Positions 36,791-47,883 are shown, counted from the stretch's first letter. The stretch is DNA of 64,000 nucleotides from Ferrovaceae bacterium (GCA_027449685.1 DAIDLC010000002.1:1-64000), one strand, 5' to 3'. Notes: generated from the letters alone by a model not told the origin. A program made the numbers and translations.

Positions 36791-38869
36791 TCAAGCGCCA
36801 AGCAAGTCCTGTTCCGTGGCCAACCAGCGCAGCGCATGGCATTGCGCTTCATGGGGAGCACGGGCCACCCATCGCTTGGCCCACAGGGCGGCCTCCTGCA
36901 GCAAATCCTCGTCACGCTCCGGATCGCCAAATCGAAGCAGGCCTTCGCCGCTCTGACGAATCCCCAGATACTCCCCAGGTCCTCGCAGCAATAAATCTTG
37001 TCGTGCCACTTCGAAGCCATCCTGATTCTCAAAAATGACTTTCAGGCGGGCACGGGCCAATGCCGACAAGGGATGATGATAAAGCAACAGACACACACCC
37101 TGCTGCGTTCCTCTTCCAATGCGCCCACGCAACTGATGCAACTGAGCCAATCCCATACGCTCCGCATGTTCAATCACCATGATCGTGGCAGCCGGAACAT
37201 CAACACCCACTTCGATAACCGTGGTCGCAACCAGTAGCTGGATTTCACCAGTGCCAAAGCGCATCATGCAGTCGGCCTTTTGCTGCGCAGGCATACGACC
37301 ATGCACCAGCCCAACCTGCAAATCGGGAAAGGTTCTGGACAGGTGCTCAAAAGTAGCCACTGCGGTTTGTAATTGCAACGCTTCCGATTCCTCGATGAGC
37401 GGGCAAACCCAATAGGCCTGCCCCCCTTGAAGACAAGTGGTGCGCACGCGTTCAATGACCTGTTGGCGTCGACGATCATCCACCAGTTTGGTGATAATGG
37501 GCTGTCGTCCCGGTGGCAAGCCATCCAGAACGGATAAATCCAGATCCGCAAAATAGCTCATGCTCAGGGTTCGCGGTATGGGTGTTGCACTCATCATCAG
37601 TTGATGCGGTATACCCAGGTGGCTCTGTTGGGAACGCTGGCGTAACCATAGTCGCTGCTCAACGCCAAAGCGCTGTTGCTCATCAATCACCACCAACCCG
37701 AGTGCCTTGAAATCAACCCAATCCTGTAACAAGGCATGAGTTCCCACCACCAATTGGGCCACTCCTGATTGGATGCGTATCAGGGCCGACGCTCTTTCCT
37801 TGCGGGATAACTGCCCCGTCAACCAGACGCTGGAGATACCCAAAGGCTGCAATCTGGCATCGATCTGGCGAAACAGCTGATCACATAAAATTTCGGTTGG
37901 CGCCATCAGCGCCGCCTGATAGCCCGAGGAAATAGCCTGCAAACACGCCAGGGCTGCCACCATGGTTTTGCCACTACCCACATCGCCCTGAAGCAAGCGC
38001 TGCATGGGATACGGTTTGACCAAGTCGGCATCGATCTCTTGTACGACGCGTTGCTGCGCCTGTGTCAGTGCAAAGGGTAAGCGTTGCAAAAATGCCTGGC
38101 GCTGCTGCGCCGAACCCGGAAGAAATGGTGCCTTGATCTTCTGACGTCGCTGGCGATGCAACAGCATGGAAATTTGCTGGGCCAGGATTTCGTCGAATTT
38201 GAGCCGCCTCCATACCCGGTGGGTTCGGTCCAGCAAAGCCTGCACATGCTCTGGATCAGTGGGGTGATGAATCATCCGCAAACTTTCCTCCAGACCGGGC
38301 AAACCAAGTGCCTGGCGCATCTCTTGGGGAAGCAGTTCCTCCAGATCGGCGTGCTGCAACGCCCGTTGCACAGATTGACGCAAACGTTCCTGACTCAACC
38401 CGGCAGTGGTGGTATAGATGGGTGTTAGCGTTTGGGGAAGCGGGCTAGGTGCCTGAAGGATGCGGTAACGTGGGTGAATCATTTCCGCTCCCAGTAATCC
38501 GGGGCGCACTTCCCCAAACAAACGCAACCTTGTATCTGGCTTCAACGCCTGAATCTGGCTTCCATAAAAATGCAAAAACCGCAAAACCAGCGCTGCACTT
38601 TCGTCGCGCACCAAAACCTTCAATATTTTTCTGGGGCGTCGAGTAACCTCCGTGTGCACCACTTGAGCTTCTACACAGGCCGGATGACCGGGTTTAAGAG
38701 ATCCAATCGGCGTGATCCGGGTCTCATCCTCGTAACGCAGAGGAACATGGAGCAGCACTGCGAAAGGATGGTGCAAGTGCAGCTTTTTTAGCTGATTGCG
38801 CAAAGCCGGAGTCAGGCCCAATTTCTCCAGCGGATCATTGCCGTCCTGGTGGGAAGACAGAGCCTTCAC
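36791..38869 (-). CDS. recG: ATP-dependent DNA helicase RecG
   Basis: Branched-DNA helicase for stalled forks. About 692 aa. Wedge/OB domain (PLRYEDETR), helicase motifs GDVGSGKT, DEQQRFGV, SATPIPRTL, and C-terminal TTVIEVGVDVPAAT and QLRGRIGRG. No ATG near the N-terminus: GTG 38869 has CGGAG 8 bp upstream; a TTG at 38902 would add 11 residues without a ribosome site. Same direction as ridA. Confidence 0.95.
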   Translation of the reverse strand: MKALSSHQDGNDPLEKLGLTPALRNQLKKLHLHHPFAVLLHVPLRYEDETRITPIGSLKPGHPACVEAQVVHTEVTRRPRKILKVLVRDESAALVLRFLHFYGSQIQALKPDTRLRLFGEVRPGLLGAEMIHPRYRILQAPSPLPQTLTPIYTTTAGLSQERLRQSVQRALQHADLEELLPQEMRQALGLPGLEESLRMIHHPTDPEHVQALLDRTHRVWRRLKFDEILAQQISMLLHRQRRQKIKAPFLPGSAQQRQAFLQRLPFALTQAQQRVVQEIDADLVKPYPMQRLLQGDVGSGKTMVAALACLQAISSGYQAALMAPTEILCDQLFRQIDARLQPLGISSVWLTGQLSRKERASALIRIQSGVAQLVVGTHALLQDWVDFKALGLVVIDEQQRFGVEQRLWLRQRSQQSHLGIPHQLMMSATPIPRTLSMSYFADLDLSVLDGLPPGRQPIITKLVDDRRRQQVIERVRTTCLQGGQAYWVCPLIEESEALQLQTAVATFEHLSRTFPDLQVGLVHGRMPAQQKADCMMRFGTGEIQLLVATTVIEVGVDVPAATIMVIEHAERMGLAQLHQLRGRIGRGTQQGVCLLLYHHPLSALARARLKVIFENQDGFEVARQDLLLRGPGEYLGIRQSGEGLLRFGDPERDEDLLQEAALWAKRWVARAPHEAQCHALRWLATEQDLLGA

Positions 38870-38911
38870 AGTCACCACTCCGTTGCCATCAGAGGATAGC
38901 AAAAAATGGAT

Positions 38912-39295
38912 TCAGGCGGGCAGGACCAGAATCCCGTCCATTTCCACGAGAGCCCCCTTTGGCAGAGCCGCAACTCCCACCGCGGCCCGCGCCGGATATG
39001 GCGCTTCAAGGCGGCGCGCCATGGCTTCGTTGACTTTGGAAAAATGGTTCAAATCGGTCAGATACACTGTCACGCGCACCAGATCGTTCATTGTTCCGCC
39101 ACTGGCCACGATCACTGCCTGAAGATTTGACAGAACCTGTTCGATTTGCCCATCGACCCCTTCCACCAAATTCATGGTGTGTGGATCCAGCCCAATTTGC
39201 CCCGACAGATAAACCGTATCCCCCACGCGCACGGCTTGCGAATACGTTCCAATGGCCCCAGGTGCCTGGGGGGTTGCAATAATGGTTTTTTTCAT
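38912..39295 (-). CDS. ridA: RidA family enamine/imine deaminase
   Basis: 127 aa. Removes reactive enamine/imine intermediates from PLP enzymes. Blocks [22 protein letters not shown] (key pieces YSQAV, SGQIG), [23 protein letters not shown] (key piece VRVTVYLTD) and C-terminal [20 protein letters not shown] with the active Arg. 16 bp after spoT. Confidence 0.95.
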   Translation of the reverse strand: MKKTIIATPQAPGAIGTYSQAVRVGDTVYLSGQIGLDPHTMNLVEGVDGQIEQVLSNLQAVIVASGGTMNDLVRVTVYLTDLNHFSKVNEAMARRLEAPYPARAAVGVAALPKGALVEMDGILVLPA

Positions 39296-39311
39296 ACTGT
39301 GGCTTCCTTGA

Positions 39312-41450
39312 TTAATTCTGTACCCGCGTCATACGTACAACCTCGGGAATCTCCCTGAGTTGGTGCTGCAAAATGGCCAGATGGGCACGATCGCGCACTT
39401 GAACGGTAAAGTTGATTTCGGTATAGGTGCCATCGGGCTTGGCGATACTCACGCTGTCGATATTTGATTGGGCATTTGCAATGGCTGAGGCAACCGTTGC
39501 CAGTACGCCGCGTCGATTGAGCACCATCAACTTGATCGCCACATCAAACATCTTTCCAGTGGCGTTTTCCCACTCCACATCAACCCACTTGTCGGGATCG
39601 GATCGATATTGACGGATAGCCCGACAGTCCTGCGTATGGATCAACAAACCCTGCCCTTTGCGAATGATACCGATAATGGGATCGCCGGGAATGGGACGAC
39701 AACAATGGGCAAATTGCACGGCAATCCCTTCACTGCCACGAATGGTGATAGATTGTTGACCCTCTGCAACCGGCAAGTCCGATCGGGATAGCAGGGTACG
39801 CGCCACCACCACGTTGAGACGGCGCCCCAAGCCAATTTCGGCCAGCACTTCGGCGCGTGTTTTACAGCGATCGCCCTTGAGAAGTTGCTCCCATTGAGCA
39901 TCCCGAATGCTCTCTGGCGCTGCTTTGAGCGCGCGCAAGGCCTGATTGAGTAAACGCTGTCCCAGTTGCACCGACTCATCCAGCAACATGGTTCGAAGAT
40001 AATGGCGGATTTTCGATCTGGCTTTGGCGGTGACTGCATAATTGAGCCATGCCGGATTGGGCGCCGCATTGTCCTCGGTGATGATTTCCACCCGGTCTCC
40101 ATTGGACAAAGGTGTTCGCAAGGGAGCCAGTTCGTTGTTGATTTTCGCGGCAACACAACGATGCCCCACATCCGTATGTACATCGTAGGCAAAATCTACG
40201 GGAGTAGCCCCTCGGGGCAAGGACTTGATGTTGCCTTTGGGTGTGAACACGTAAACCGCATCAGGAAACAGATCAACCTTGATATGCTCTAGAAATTCCA
40301 CGGCATCGCCACTCTCACTTTGATATTCCAGGAGAGATTGCAGCCATTGATGGGTTTTTTGCTGTACATCACTCAGGGGAGTATCCGAGGATTTATACAG
40401 CCAATGGGAAGCAACGCCGGCTTCTGCAATTTTATGCATCTCGTGCGTGCGTATCTGGATTTCGATAGGCGTTCCGAAGGGGCCAAACAAGGTGGTATGC
40501 AAGGACTGATAGCCGTTGGCTTTGGGAATGGCGATGTAATCCTTGAATTTTCCGGGAATCGGCTTATACAGCGTATGCAAGGCGCCCAAGGCCAGATAGC
40601 AGGCCGGAACGTCTTTTACCAGAATGCGAAATCCATAAATGTCCAGAACTTGAGAAAAGGACAGGGATTTATCCAGCATCTTGTTGTAGATGCTGGATAA
40701 ATGTTTTTCCCGACCCGTGACTTGAGCCTCAACGCCAAATGAAGTCAGTCTGGGGTTGATGGCCAGCAAAATTTTGTTCACCACTTCCCGGCGATTTCCC
40801 CGCGCAGCTTTTATCGCCTTGGTCAGGACCTGATAGCGATTGGGAAAGAGGAACCGGAAGCCCAGATCCTGCAATTCCTGAAACACCCTATGCAAGCCCA
40901 GACGATTGGCAATCGGGCTGTAAATATCCAGGGTTTCCCGTGCAATGCGACGTTGTTTGTCACCGCTCATGGCGTCGAGCGTACGCATATTGTGCAGGCG
41001 ATCTGCCAGTTTGATCATGATGACGCGCACATCGCGTGCCATGGCCAGCAGCATTTTTCTGAAATTTTCTGCCTGGGCCTGCTGCTCGGTTTGAAATTCC
41101 AGCCGATCCAGCTTGCTCACCCCATCCACCAATTCGCTCACCGATTTGCCAAACTGCCGCAAAATGTCGCCCGCAGTCAGCGCAGTATCTTCCACCGTGT
41201 CGTGCAACAAGGCGGCCACCAGGGCCTGAGCATCCAGATGCCATTCTGCCAGAATGGTGGCCACAGACAGGGGATGGGTGATGTACGGATCGCCAGATTT
41301 TCTGAATTGTCCTTCATGGGCCCGAGAAGCCATTTGAAAGGCACGCTCAAGAGCCTCCAGGTCCGCATGTCGCAAGTAGCTGGAGGCTACCGCAAGCAAC
41401 GGCTCGGACGTGACCTGCTTGGGAATCTGTGCCGGTGCGGGGGTGGTCAC
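39312..41450 (-). CDS. spoT: Bifunctional (p)ppGpp synthetase/hydrolase SpoT
   Basis: 712 aa. HD hydrolase domain with [19 protein letters not shown] and [14 protein letters not shown]; synthetase domain with DIYGFRILV and [17 protein letters not shown] domain ([17 protein letters not shown]); C-terminal ACT ([17 protein letters not shown]). An intact HD domain and the rpoZ neighbour mark it as SpoT rather than RelA. GTG start 41450. Confidence 0.95.
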   Translation of the reverse strand: MTTPAPAQIPKQVTSEPLLAVASSYLRHADLEALERAFQMASRAHEGQFRKSGDPYITHPLSVATILAEWHLDAQALVAALLHDTVEDTALTAGDILRQFGKSVSELVDGVSKLDRLEFQTEQQAQAENFRKMLLAMARDVRVIMIKLADRLHNMRTLDAMSGDKQRRIARETLDIYSPIANRLGLHRVFQELQDLGFRFLFPNRYQVLTKAIKAARGNRREVVNKILLAINPRLTSFGVEAQVTGREKHLSSIYNKMLDKSLSFSQVLDIYGFRILVKDVPACYLALGALHTLYKPIPGKFKDYIAIPKANGYQSLHTTLFGPFGTPIEIQIRTHEMHKIAEAGVASHWLYKSSDTPLSDVQQKTHQWLQSLLEYQSESGDAVEFLEHIKVDLFPDAVYVFTPKGNIKSLPRGATPVDFAYDVHTDVGHRCVAAKINNELAPLRTPLSNGDRVEIITEDNAAPNPAWLNYAVTAKARSKIRHYLRTMLLDESVQLGQRLLNQALRALKAAPESIRDAQWEQLLKGDRCKTRAEVLAEIGLGRRLNVVVARTLLSRSDLPVAEGQQSITIRGSEGIAVQFAHCCRPIPGDPIIGIIRKGQGLLIHTQDCRAIRQYRSDPDKWVDVEWENATGKMFDVAIKLMVLNRRGVLATVASAIANAQSNIDSVSIAKPDGTYTEINFTVQVRDRAHLAILQHQLREIPEVVRMTRVQN

Positions 41451-41464
41451 AGTTCCCCGGGAGG

Positions 41465-41671
41465 TCAGACGGGAACCTTGTTCAGAATGTCGAGCCCAAT
41501 TTTCCCCGTGGCGATTTCCCGCAGGGCAATGACGGTGGGCTTATCCTTGTTGGACTCCACCAGTGGCGTGGCACCGGAAGCCAGTTGCCGAGCCCGGTAA
41601 GTTGCAGCCAAGGTGAGTTCAAACCGGTTATGAATGGTACCTAGTGCGTCATCGACAGTAATACGGGCCAT
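41465..41671 (-). CDS. rpoZ: RNA polymerase omega subunit
   Basis: 68 aa. [20 protein letters not shown] is family typical (key pieces [15 protein letters not shown]), then RARQL and the [11 protein letters not shown] block. Lies between gmk and spoT, the classical order gmk-rpoZ-spoT; omega takes part in binding ppGpp on RNA polymerase. Confidence 0.96.
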   Translation of the reverse strand: MARITVDDALGTIHNRFELTLAATYRARQLASGATPLVESNKDKPTVIALREIATGKIGLDILNKVPV

Positions 41672-41691
41672 GAAAATTCCTTAGTGACGAT

Positions 41692-42303
41692 TTATCGGGA
41701 TTGATTGCGAATCAAGTCCACATAACGGGGGTACTGCCTGGAACGCCGACAACGGGAGGCGCGGACGATGGCAGTCAAATCCTTGGCGGCCTCGGTGAAA
41801 TGGTCGTTGATGATAGCATATTCGAACTCCGACTCGTGATCCAGATCATCCTGGGCCAGTGCCAGGCGCTTTTGGATGACCTCAGGGCTGTCTTTTCCCC
41901 GAGCCAGCAAACGTTCGCGCAAGGCCTGCAGGGAGGGCGGCAAGATGAAAATACTGATGGCCTGGGTAAAGAGCGCGCGCACCTGACGCGCACCCTGCCA
42001 GTCGATTTCCAGAACCACATCCATCCCGCGCGCCAGGGACTCCTGAATATCTTTGGCCGAAGTGCCGTAATGATTTCCGTAAACCTCGGCAGACTCCAGA
42101 AACTCCCCCCGTTCGCGCATGCGCAGGAAGACCTCATGAGTGACAAAATGATACTCGCGTCCATGGGCCTCGCCAGGTCGGGGAGGGCGGGTCGTATGGG
42201 AAATGGACAATTTCACACCCGAATCGGCCGCCACCAGGGCTGACACCAGGCTGGATTTTCCCGCACCAGAGGGCGCGGAGATAATAAAGATTTGACCGCT
42301 CAT
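41692..42303 (-). CDS. gmk: Guanylate kinase
   Basis: 203 aa. GMP to GDP. P-loop SAPSGAGKSSL, HTTRPPRPGE, GMP-binding GREYHFV and VLEIDWQGARQ are all intact. ATG 42303 overlaps the yicC stop (ATGA). It is the second gene of yicC-gmk-rpoZ-spoT-ridA-recG. Confidence 0.97.
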   Translation of the reverse strand: MSGQIFIISAPSGAGKSSLVSALVAADSGVKLSISHTTRPPRPGEAHGREYHFVTHEVFLRMRERGEFLESAEVYGNHYGTSAKDIQESLARGMDVVLEIDWQGARQVRALFTQAISIFILPPSLQALRERLLARGKDSPEVIQKRLALAQDDLDHESEFEYAIINDHFTEAAKDLTAIVRASRCRRSRQYPRYVDLIRNQSR

Positions 42304-43172
42304 TCGATGTTTTGAACCTGTTCACGCATCTGCTCAATCAACACTTTCAAATCCATGGAGGCACGCGACAGTTCGCTCGACACGGATTTGGAACCCAAGG
42401 TGTTGGCCTCGCGATGCAACTCCTGCATGAGGAAATCCAGGCGTTTACCCACCGTACCCCCCGCTTCCAGTACGCGATCGACTTCATCCAGATGGAGCTG
42501 CAAGCGAGATAATTCTTCTTCTATATCAATTTTCGAAGCAAACAGGGTGACTTCCTGAAGCACCCGCTCCTCTTCATGACCTCCAAGGGCTTCGCGCATT
42601 CTCAGCGCCAGTTTATCCTTGAAACCAGCCACAAGAGAAGGGATTTTGGCAGACAGGGGCAGAAGCAATTGCTTCATTTCGGCCACCCGTTGCTGCACAA
42701 ATACCTTGAGTTGCGCCCCCTCGCGCGCACGCGTGTGCATCAGTTGCTGCAGTACTTCAGTGGTCAGTTCCGCACAATCCTGTTCCAGGGAGTTTTCGGT
42801 GGACTCATCGCGCCGCAATACCCCGGGCCATTGCAGAACTTCTGCCACCGACAGCGGCGTGGCATCGGAAAACACCTCTTGAACGATGGCGCTTACGGCT
42901 TTCAATTGCTCCAAAGACGACGTATCCAACAAAGCGTATTGCAGTCCAGTGTCGCGTTTGCGCAAGTCCAGGCGACAATCCACCTTGCCCCGCTTGACCT
43001 GGGCCGAAATCTGTTCACGCATTGCAGGTTCAAAAACCCGCAGCGTATCAGGACCACGAAACTGAATTTCCAGAAAACGGTGGTTCACGGTTTTGATTTC
43101 CAGCGTCAACGTCCCGCAGGGAAGATCGCGGGTTACTGCCGAAAAACTGGTCATACTCTGTACGCTTGCCAC
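42300..43172 (-). CDS. yicC: YicC-family endoribonuclease
   Basis: 290 aa. N-terminal SMTSFSAV, EIKTVNHRFLEIQFRGP (key piece VNHRFLE) and a C-terminal DUF1732 block LDFLMQELHREANTLGSKS (key piece REANTLGSK), which holds the acidic active-site residues. Sequence-specific RNA cleavage in E. coli. GTG 43172 is the likely start, ATG 43154 the alternative. Diverges from rph with 130 bp between. Confidence 0.93.
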   Translation of the reverse strand: MASVQSMTSFSAVTRDLPCGTLTLEIKTVNHRFLEIQFRGPDTLRVFEPAMREQISAQVKRGKVDCRLDLRKRDTGLQYALLDTSSLEQLKAVSAIVQEVFSDATPLSVAEVLQWPGVLRRDESTENSLEQDCAELTTEVLQQLMHTRAREGAQLKVFVQQRVAEMKQLLLPLSAKIPSLVAGFKDKLALRMREALGGHEEERVLQEVTLFASKIDIEEELSRLQLHLDEVDRVLEAGGTVGKRLDFLMQELHREANTLGSKSVSSELSRASMDLKVLIEQMREQVQNIE

Positions 43173-43302
43173 TATCGCTGCCCCGTTGATGAGAGTAGTA
43201 AGGCGAACCGAATGAGATCATTCAATGCCGGTTCAATCATACTCCACTCTGGTGTAATTGGCGTAAACTGGTGCTTTTGAAGGTTTTCAGCGAGGAAGTT
43301 TC

Positions 43303-44046
43303 ATGCGTCCCAGTCAGCGTCGAGCCGATCAATTGCGCGCCGTCTCTTTTAGTCGCGGCGTCTCTCGCCATGCGGAGGGATCCGTACTGGTGGAATTTGG
43401 TCACACCCGTGTGCTGTGTACGGCCAGTGTAGACCGGGGGGTTCCGGGGTTTTTGAAGGGTCAGGGAAAGGGATGGGTCACGGCAGAATACGGCATGTTG
43501 CCCCGGGCAACACACACACGCAACAAGCGTGAGGCAGCCACTGGCAAGCAGGCTGGACGCACCATGGAAATTCAACGGCTGATTGGCCGCTCGCTGCGAG
43601 CGGTCATGGACCTGGACGTGTTGGGCGAATGCACGGTCACCCTGGATTGCGACGTCTTGCAAGCCGATGGTGGCACGCGCACAGCTAGCATCACTGGTGC
43701 CTATGTGGCCTTGAAAGATGCCATGGAACGTCTCGTCCAGCAGGGCGTTCTGCGCCAGTCCCCCTTGCTGCAGCAGGTCGCTGCCGTTTCCGTGGGAATT
43801 TTTGAAGGGATTCCCGTTCTCGATCTGGACTATGAGGAAGATTCCTGTTGCGACACAGATATGAACGTGGTCATGACCTCGGATGGGCATTTCGTGGAAG
43901 TTCAGGGTACGGCAGAAAAAGCACCGTTTCGGCGCCATCAGATGGATGCCCTGCTGGATTTGGCCCAATCCGGCTGCCGGGAATTATTTGCCTTACAGTT
44001 GCAGGCCCTGGACCAGCCTCTGCCTCAGGCGGGGGCCGGTATATGA
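43303..44046 (+). CDS. rph: Ribonuclease PH
   Basis: 3' to 5' phosphorolytic trimming of tRNA. 247 aa. [42 protein letters not shown] (key pieces [16 protein letters not shown]), and [16 protein letters not shown] (key piece [10 protein letters not shown]). Ribosome site GAGGAAG before ATG 43303. The stop overlaps rdgB by ATGA. Confidence 0.97.
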   Translation: MRPSQRRADQLRAVSFSRGVSRHAEGSVLVEFGHTRVLCTASVDRGVPGFLKGQGKGWVTAEYGMLPRATHTRNKREAATGKQAGRTMEIQRLIGRSLRAVMDLDVLGECTVTLDCDVLQADGGTRTASITGAYVALKDAMERLVQQGVLRQSPLLQQVAAVSVGIFEGIPVLDLDYEEDSCCDTDMNVVMTSDGHFVEVQGTAEKAPFRRHQMDALLDLAQSGCRELFALQLQALDQPLPQAGAGI

Positions 44047-44636
44047 GCCCGTGGGTCCTGGCCACCCGCAATGCGGGAAAGCTTGAGGAGTTTCAGCGTT
44101 TGTTAAGCCCGCTGGGGCATGAAATCCTGTCTCAGGAGGCTCTGGGAATTCCCGAAGCACCGGAACCCCACTGCACGTTTCTGGAAAATGCGCTATCCAA
44201 GGCGCGCCATGCCTGTGCATTAAGTGGTTATCCGGCCCTGGCCGATGACTCCGGACTTTGCGTAGAAGCCCTCGAAGGCGCACCAGGAGTCATATCCGCC
44301 CATTTTGCGGGAGAGCCGCGCTCGGATCAACGCAACAATGAAAAGCTGATTCGGTTACTCCACGGGCAACCCAACCGACGCGCATACTATTACTGCATTT
44401 TGATCTGGATTCGGCATGCCCAGGACCCCACGCCTCTGGTTGCCGAAGGACGTTGGGACGGGGAGATTCAGCATTGTGCGCAAGGTTTGGGAGGGTTCGG
44501 TTACGATCCCTATTTCTTTGTGCCCTCCCTGGGGTGTACCGCCGCCCAATTATCCCTGTCTCAAAAAAACCAGATCAGCCACCGGGGCCAGGCCCTCCAG
44601 CATTTGCTTGGCCAACTGCAGCAGCGCCACGGATAG
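44043..44636 (+). CDS. rdgB: dITP/XTP pyrophosphatase (Ham1)
   Basis: 197 aa. House-cleaning enzyme that removes deaminated purine triphosphates. [44 protein letters not shown] and SHRGQAL are the family signature blocks. Coupled with rph (ATGA) and followed by hemW: the common rph-rdgB-hemW order. Confidence 0.97.
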   Translation: MSPWVLATRNAGKLEEFQRLLSPLGHEILSQEALGIPEAPEPHCTFLENALSKARHACALSGYPALADDSGLCVEALEGAPGVISAHFAGEPRSDQRNNEKLIRLLHGQPNRRAYYYCILIWIRHAQDPTPLVAEGRWDGEIQHCAQGLGGFGYDPYFFVPSLGCTAAQLSLSQKNQISHRGQALQHLLGQLQQRHG

Positions 44637-44680
44637 CCTCTGGTTCTCTATTGCCCAGAATGGTCGCGGCACAACCACTT

Positions 44681-45814
44681 ATGTCGCCCCCCTTGTCCGT
44701 ATACATCCACTTTCCCTGGTGTATTCAAAAATGTCCCTATTGTGATTTCAACTCTCACGCCTTACGCACCGACTTGCCAGAACAGGCTTATGTACAGGCC
44801 CTCCTTGCCGACCTGGAATTCGCCCTGCCTCTCATCCAGGGGCGTACGGTCCATGCCGTCTTTTTTGGCGGCGGAACCCCTAGCCTGATCTCGGCGCAAG
44901 GTCTGCATCATTTTCTGCAAGCCTTGCGCCATCAACTGCCCCTCATCGATGGGGCCGAGGTCACTCTGGAGGCCAATCCGGGAACCGTGGACCGGCAACG
45001 TTTCGAAGGCTATCGCAACGCTGGTGTTACGCGTCTGTCTCTCGGCGTACAAAGCTTCAATCCCGATCATCTCAAACGCCTGGGACGGATTCACGATGGG
45101 GATGAGGCCTACCAAAGCGTGGACCTGGCCCGGGATTGTTTTGAGCGCGTCAATGTGGATCTGATGTACGGACTACCCTTGCAAACGCTGGAACAGGCCC
45201 AGCAAGATATTCGCGTTGCCCTGACGTTAGGAGTCGCACATCTGTCCTGTTATCAATTGACCTTGGAGCCCAACACGCCCTTTGCCCAAACTCCACCTCC
45301 GTTACCCTCTCATGACAAGGTGGCGCAAATGGGAGAACACATCAACCAGCTGCTGCTTCAGGCGGGCTTCCACCACTACGAAACCTCCGCCTATGCTCAA
45401 GCAGGTCAGGAATCCCAGCATAATCTCAACTACTGGAACTTTGGCGATTATCTCGGCCTGGGCGCAGGTGCCCATGGCAAAATTACCACACCGCAAGGCA
45501 TTTTGCGCCAAATGCGCCCCAAACACCCCGATCACTATCTGCGTGCCGTAGCACAGGGCCACCCGGTGCAAGCACAACACGTCGTGGAGCCCCAGGATTT
45601 ACCCTTCGAATTCATGATGAATGCCTTGCGTCTCACTGCAGGAGTGGCCACCTCCCAGTTCCAGCAGTACACTGGTCTCCCATTAGACACCATCGAAGCC
45701 CCCCTGAATCAACTCCGAGCAAGGGGATTACTGTCCCCCAATCCCGAGCGGTTGTGTGCAACCCCTCTGGGGCAACGCTTCCTGAATGATGTGCTACAGA
45801 CGTTTTTGGAGTGA
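44681..45814 (+). CDS. hemW: Radical SAM heme chaperone HemW
   Basis: 377 aa. Radical SAM cluster site C-IQK-C-PY-C within YIHFPWCIQKCPYCDFNSH (key piece CIQKCPYC); the SAM motif FFGGGTPS; and LSLGVQSFNPDHLKRLGR (key piece LGVQSFN). HemW rather than HemN, since it lacks the extra CPG C-terminus of HemN and keeps the short CxxxCxxC. ATG 44681 matches E. coli alignment; ATG 44660 would add 7 residues. Confidence 0.94.
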   Translation: MSPPLSVYIHFPWCIQKCPYCDFNSHALRTDLPEQAYVQALLADLEFALPLIQGRTVHAVFFGGGTPSLISAQGLHHFLQALRHQLPLIDGAEVTLEANPGTVDRQRFEGYRNAGVTRLSLGVQSFNPDHLKRLGRIHDGDEAYQSVDLARDCFERVNVDLMYGLPLQTLEQAQQDIRVALTLGVAHLSCYQLTLEPNTPFAQTPPPLPSHDKVAQMGEHINQLLLQAGFHHYETSAYAQAGQESQHNLNYWNFGDYLGLGAGAHGKITTPQGILRQMRPKHPDHYLRAVAQGHPVQAQHVVEPQDLPFEFMMNALRLTAGVATSQFQQYTGLPLDTIEAPLNQLRARGLLSPNPERLCATPLGQRFLNDVLQTFLE

Positions 45815-46440
45815 ATGTGACCACTTACTATTTAATCCGGGAGACCACCTCGGGCCATTTGATATCTCTTGCAGGCCGGCATGGAATCCAGTGGGCCAGC
45901 CTGGCCTCCACCTTTTCCCAGGCCTGTGACCAATTACAGACGCAAGCGTTGCGCCAACAGGGCCTCACCGTGAGCAGCGGATTGCAGCTCTGGGAAAACT
46001 CACCTCGGTTTCCGTCAGACTGGAGTGACGCCCTGACTGGCGCCCTGGAGTGCCCCCTGGAATCCTGGCAGGCGCCACTGGATCTGAAGGGCAGTACCTT
46101 TCAGCAAGCCATTTGGCAAGTATTGCTGCGCATTCCCCAAGGTCGATTGCTGCGTTATGGCCAAGTGGCTGCTCTGGCCGGACGCCCGCGTGCAGCTCGA
46201 GCGGCGGGCAGTGCCTGCGGCGCCAATCCGGTACCCTTTCTGGTCCCTTGTCATCGCGTGATTGCGCATAACGGCCAATTGGGCGGCTTTGGTTTGGGAT
46301 TGGCGCTCAAGAAAACCCTGCTAGAACGGGAGGGAATCGATTTACAACGGCTTGCGGAATATGAGATCCCAGACTCCATGACCGAGGCGCAACCCTCGCT
46401 GCTCGAATTTGGTGAGAGGCCGATACGCGGGACGGACTGA
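45811..46440 (+). CDS. ogt: Methylated-DNA-protein-cysteine methyltransferase
   Basis: Suicide repair of O6-methylguanine. 209 aa. DNA-binding wing GRLLRYGQVAALAGRPRAARAAGSA (key pieces YGQVA, RAARAAG) and active Cys in VPCHRVIAHNG. GTG 45811 overlaps the hemW stop. The last ~30 residues after LLEREGI go beyond the family's usual end and are encoded antisense to the 3' end of trmB (99-bp overlap). Confidence 0.92.
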   Translation: MNVTTYYLIRETTSGHLISLAGRHGIQWASLASTFSQACDQLQTQALRQQGLTVSSGLQLWENSPRFPSDWSDALTGALECPLESWQAPLDLKGSTFQQAIWQVLLRIPQGRLLRYGQVAALAGRPRAARAAGSACGANPVPFLVPCHRVIAHNGQLGGFGLGLALKKTLLEREGIDLQRLAEYEIPDSMTEAQPSLLEFGERPIRGTD

Positions 46441-47031
46441 GAAAGTATCGCTGGTATTCTGCAAACCCGGTTCAGCCTGCAATACCTGCAGCATGTGCTG
46501 GGCATATTCTTCCCAGTCCGTGGCCATGTGCACATAGCCTCCCGGTTTGAGACGATCGACCAGCTGTTTCACAAAGTCCGGTTGGACCAGGCGTCGCTTA
46601 TGATGGCGCTTCTTGGGCCAAGGGTCGGGGAAAAACAGGTGCACGCCATCCAGAGAACCCGGTACCAATAAGTGGGTGACCACCTCCACTGCGTCGTGAC
46701 GCAGTACCCGAATATTCTTCACGCCCGATTCGTCAATGCGTTTGAGCAAACTGCCCACGCCGGGACGATGCACATCCACCGCCAAAAAGTGTGTATTGGG
46801 CAAGCTTTGGGCAATGGATACCGTAGTCTCACCCATCCCAAAACCGATTTCCAGTACCAGAGGGATGTGCGCATCAAAAAAATCAGGGTACTGCTGACGC
46901 AGCACGACTTGCGCAGAAAAATCAATTCCCCATTGCGACCAGAGGGAATCAAACGCACGCTGCTGGGCCACGGAAATCCGCCCCTGGCGCAACACAAAAC
47001 TGCGAATGGGACGATGACTGTTGTGCGACAT
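46342..47031 (-). CDS. trmB: tRNA (guanine-N7)-methyltransferase
   Basis: 229 aa. SAM site LEIGFGMGETT; FPDPWPKKRHHKRRLVQ (key piece PDPWPKKRHHKRR); RPLTKFEQRG and the ordinary C-terminus LGHGVWDLIF. Forms m7G46 in tRNA. Ends in the normal place, so the convergent overlap comes from ogt. Downstream of thiS-thiG, a known gammaproteo/betaproteo order. Confidence 0.96.
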   Translation of the reverse strand: MSHNSHRPIRSFVLRQGRISVAQQRAFDSLWSQWGIDFSAQVVLRQQYPDFFDAHIPLVLEIGFGMGETTVSIAQSLPNTHFLAVDVHRPGVGSLLKRIDESGVKNIRVLRHDAVEVVTHLLVPGSLDGVHLFFPDPWPKKRHHKRRLVQPDFVKQLVDRLKPGGYVHMATDWEEYAQHMLQVLQAEPGLQNTSDTFSVRPAYRPLTKFEQRGLRLGHGVWDLIFRKPL

Positions 47032-47074
47032 GGGGATAGAGGGCCCGCTTACCCGTGACCGGTATGAGAACGCC

Positions 47075-47875
47075 TCAAACCGGGTCCATCAATCCGGCTG
47101 CCGGAGAACTTGGGCTTGCCTGATAGGGCTTTTTGGGCATTCGTCCCGCACGCCAAGCCTCCCGTCCAGCCTGCACAGCCTTGCACATGGCGCTTGCCAT
47201 GAGCACCGGATCCCTGGCCTGAGCGATGGCCGTGTTCATGAGCACACCCGAACAACCCAATTCCATGGCGATACTGGCATCGGAAGCAGTGCCCACGCCA
47301 GCATCCACAATGACAGGCAGCTTGACTGTATCTAGTATGATCCCCAGATTCCAGGGGTTGAGAATCCCCATCCCCGAGCCGATCAGAGAGGCCAAAGGCA
47401 TGATGGCTACGCAACCAATCTCTTCCAGGCGTTGCGCCATGATGGGGTCGTCACTGCAATACACCATGACCTGAAACCCCTCCTTCACCAAAATGCGCGC
47501 GGCCTCGAGCGTTTCTACCATGTTGGGGTAGAGCGTGTGCGCATCGCCCAAAACCTCGAGCTTCACCAGGGTATGTCCATCCAGTAGCTCGCGCGCCAAA
47601 CGCAGGGTACGCACTGCTTCCTGGGCCGTATAGCAGCCCGCCGTGTTCGGCAGCAACGTATAGCGTGCAGGCGAAATGGCGTCCAGCAAGCTGGGCTGGG
47701 TTGGGTCTTGCCCAATATTGGTGCGCCGAATGGCAACGGTCACGATTTCAGCACCGCTGGCTTCAATCGCTAGCCGGGTTTGTTCAAAACTGGCATATTT
47801 GCCGGTACCCACCAGAAGTCGGGAGCGCACCGGTTTTCCGGCCAGAATGAAGGGATCGTCGTTTATCATGGGCAT
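47075..47875 (-). CDS. thiG: Thiazole synthase
   Basis: 266 aa. Makes the thiazole phosphate of thiamin with ThiS thiocarboxylate and [14 protein letters not shown], the Schiff-base Lys in [28 protein letters not shown] and [13 protein letters not shown] are family blocks. Follows thiS by 8 bp. Confidence 0.97.
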   Translation of the reverse strand: MPMINDDPFILAGKPVRSRLLVGTGKYASFEQTRLAIEASGAEIVTVAIRRTNIGQDPTQPSLLDAISPARYTLLPNTAGCYTAQEAVRTLRLARELLDGHTLVKLEVLGDAHTLYPNMVETLEAARILVKEGFQVMVYCSDDPIMAQRLEEIGCVAIMPLASLIGSGMGILNPWNLGIILDTVKLPVIVDAGVGTASDASIAMELGCSGVLMNTAIAQARDPVLMASAMCKAVQAGREAWRAGRMPKKPYQASPSSPAAGLMDPV

Positions 47876-47883
47876 GAACTGAA

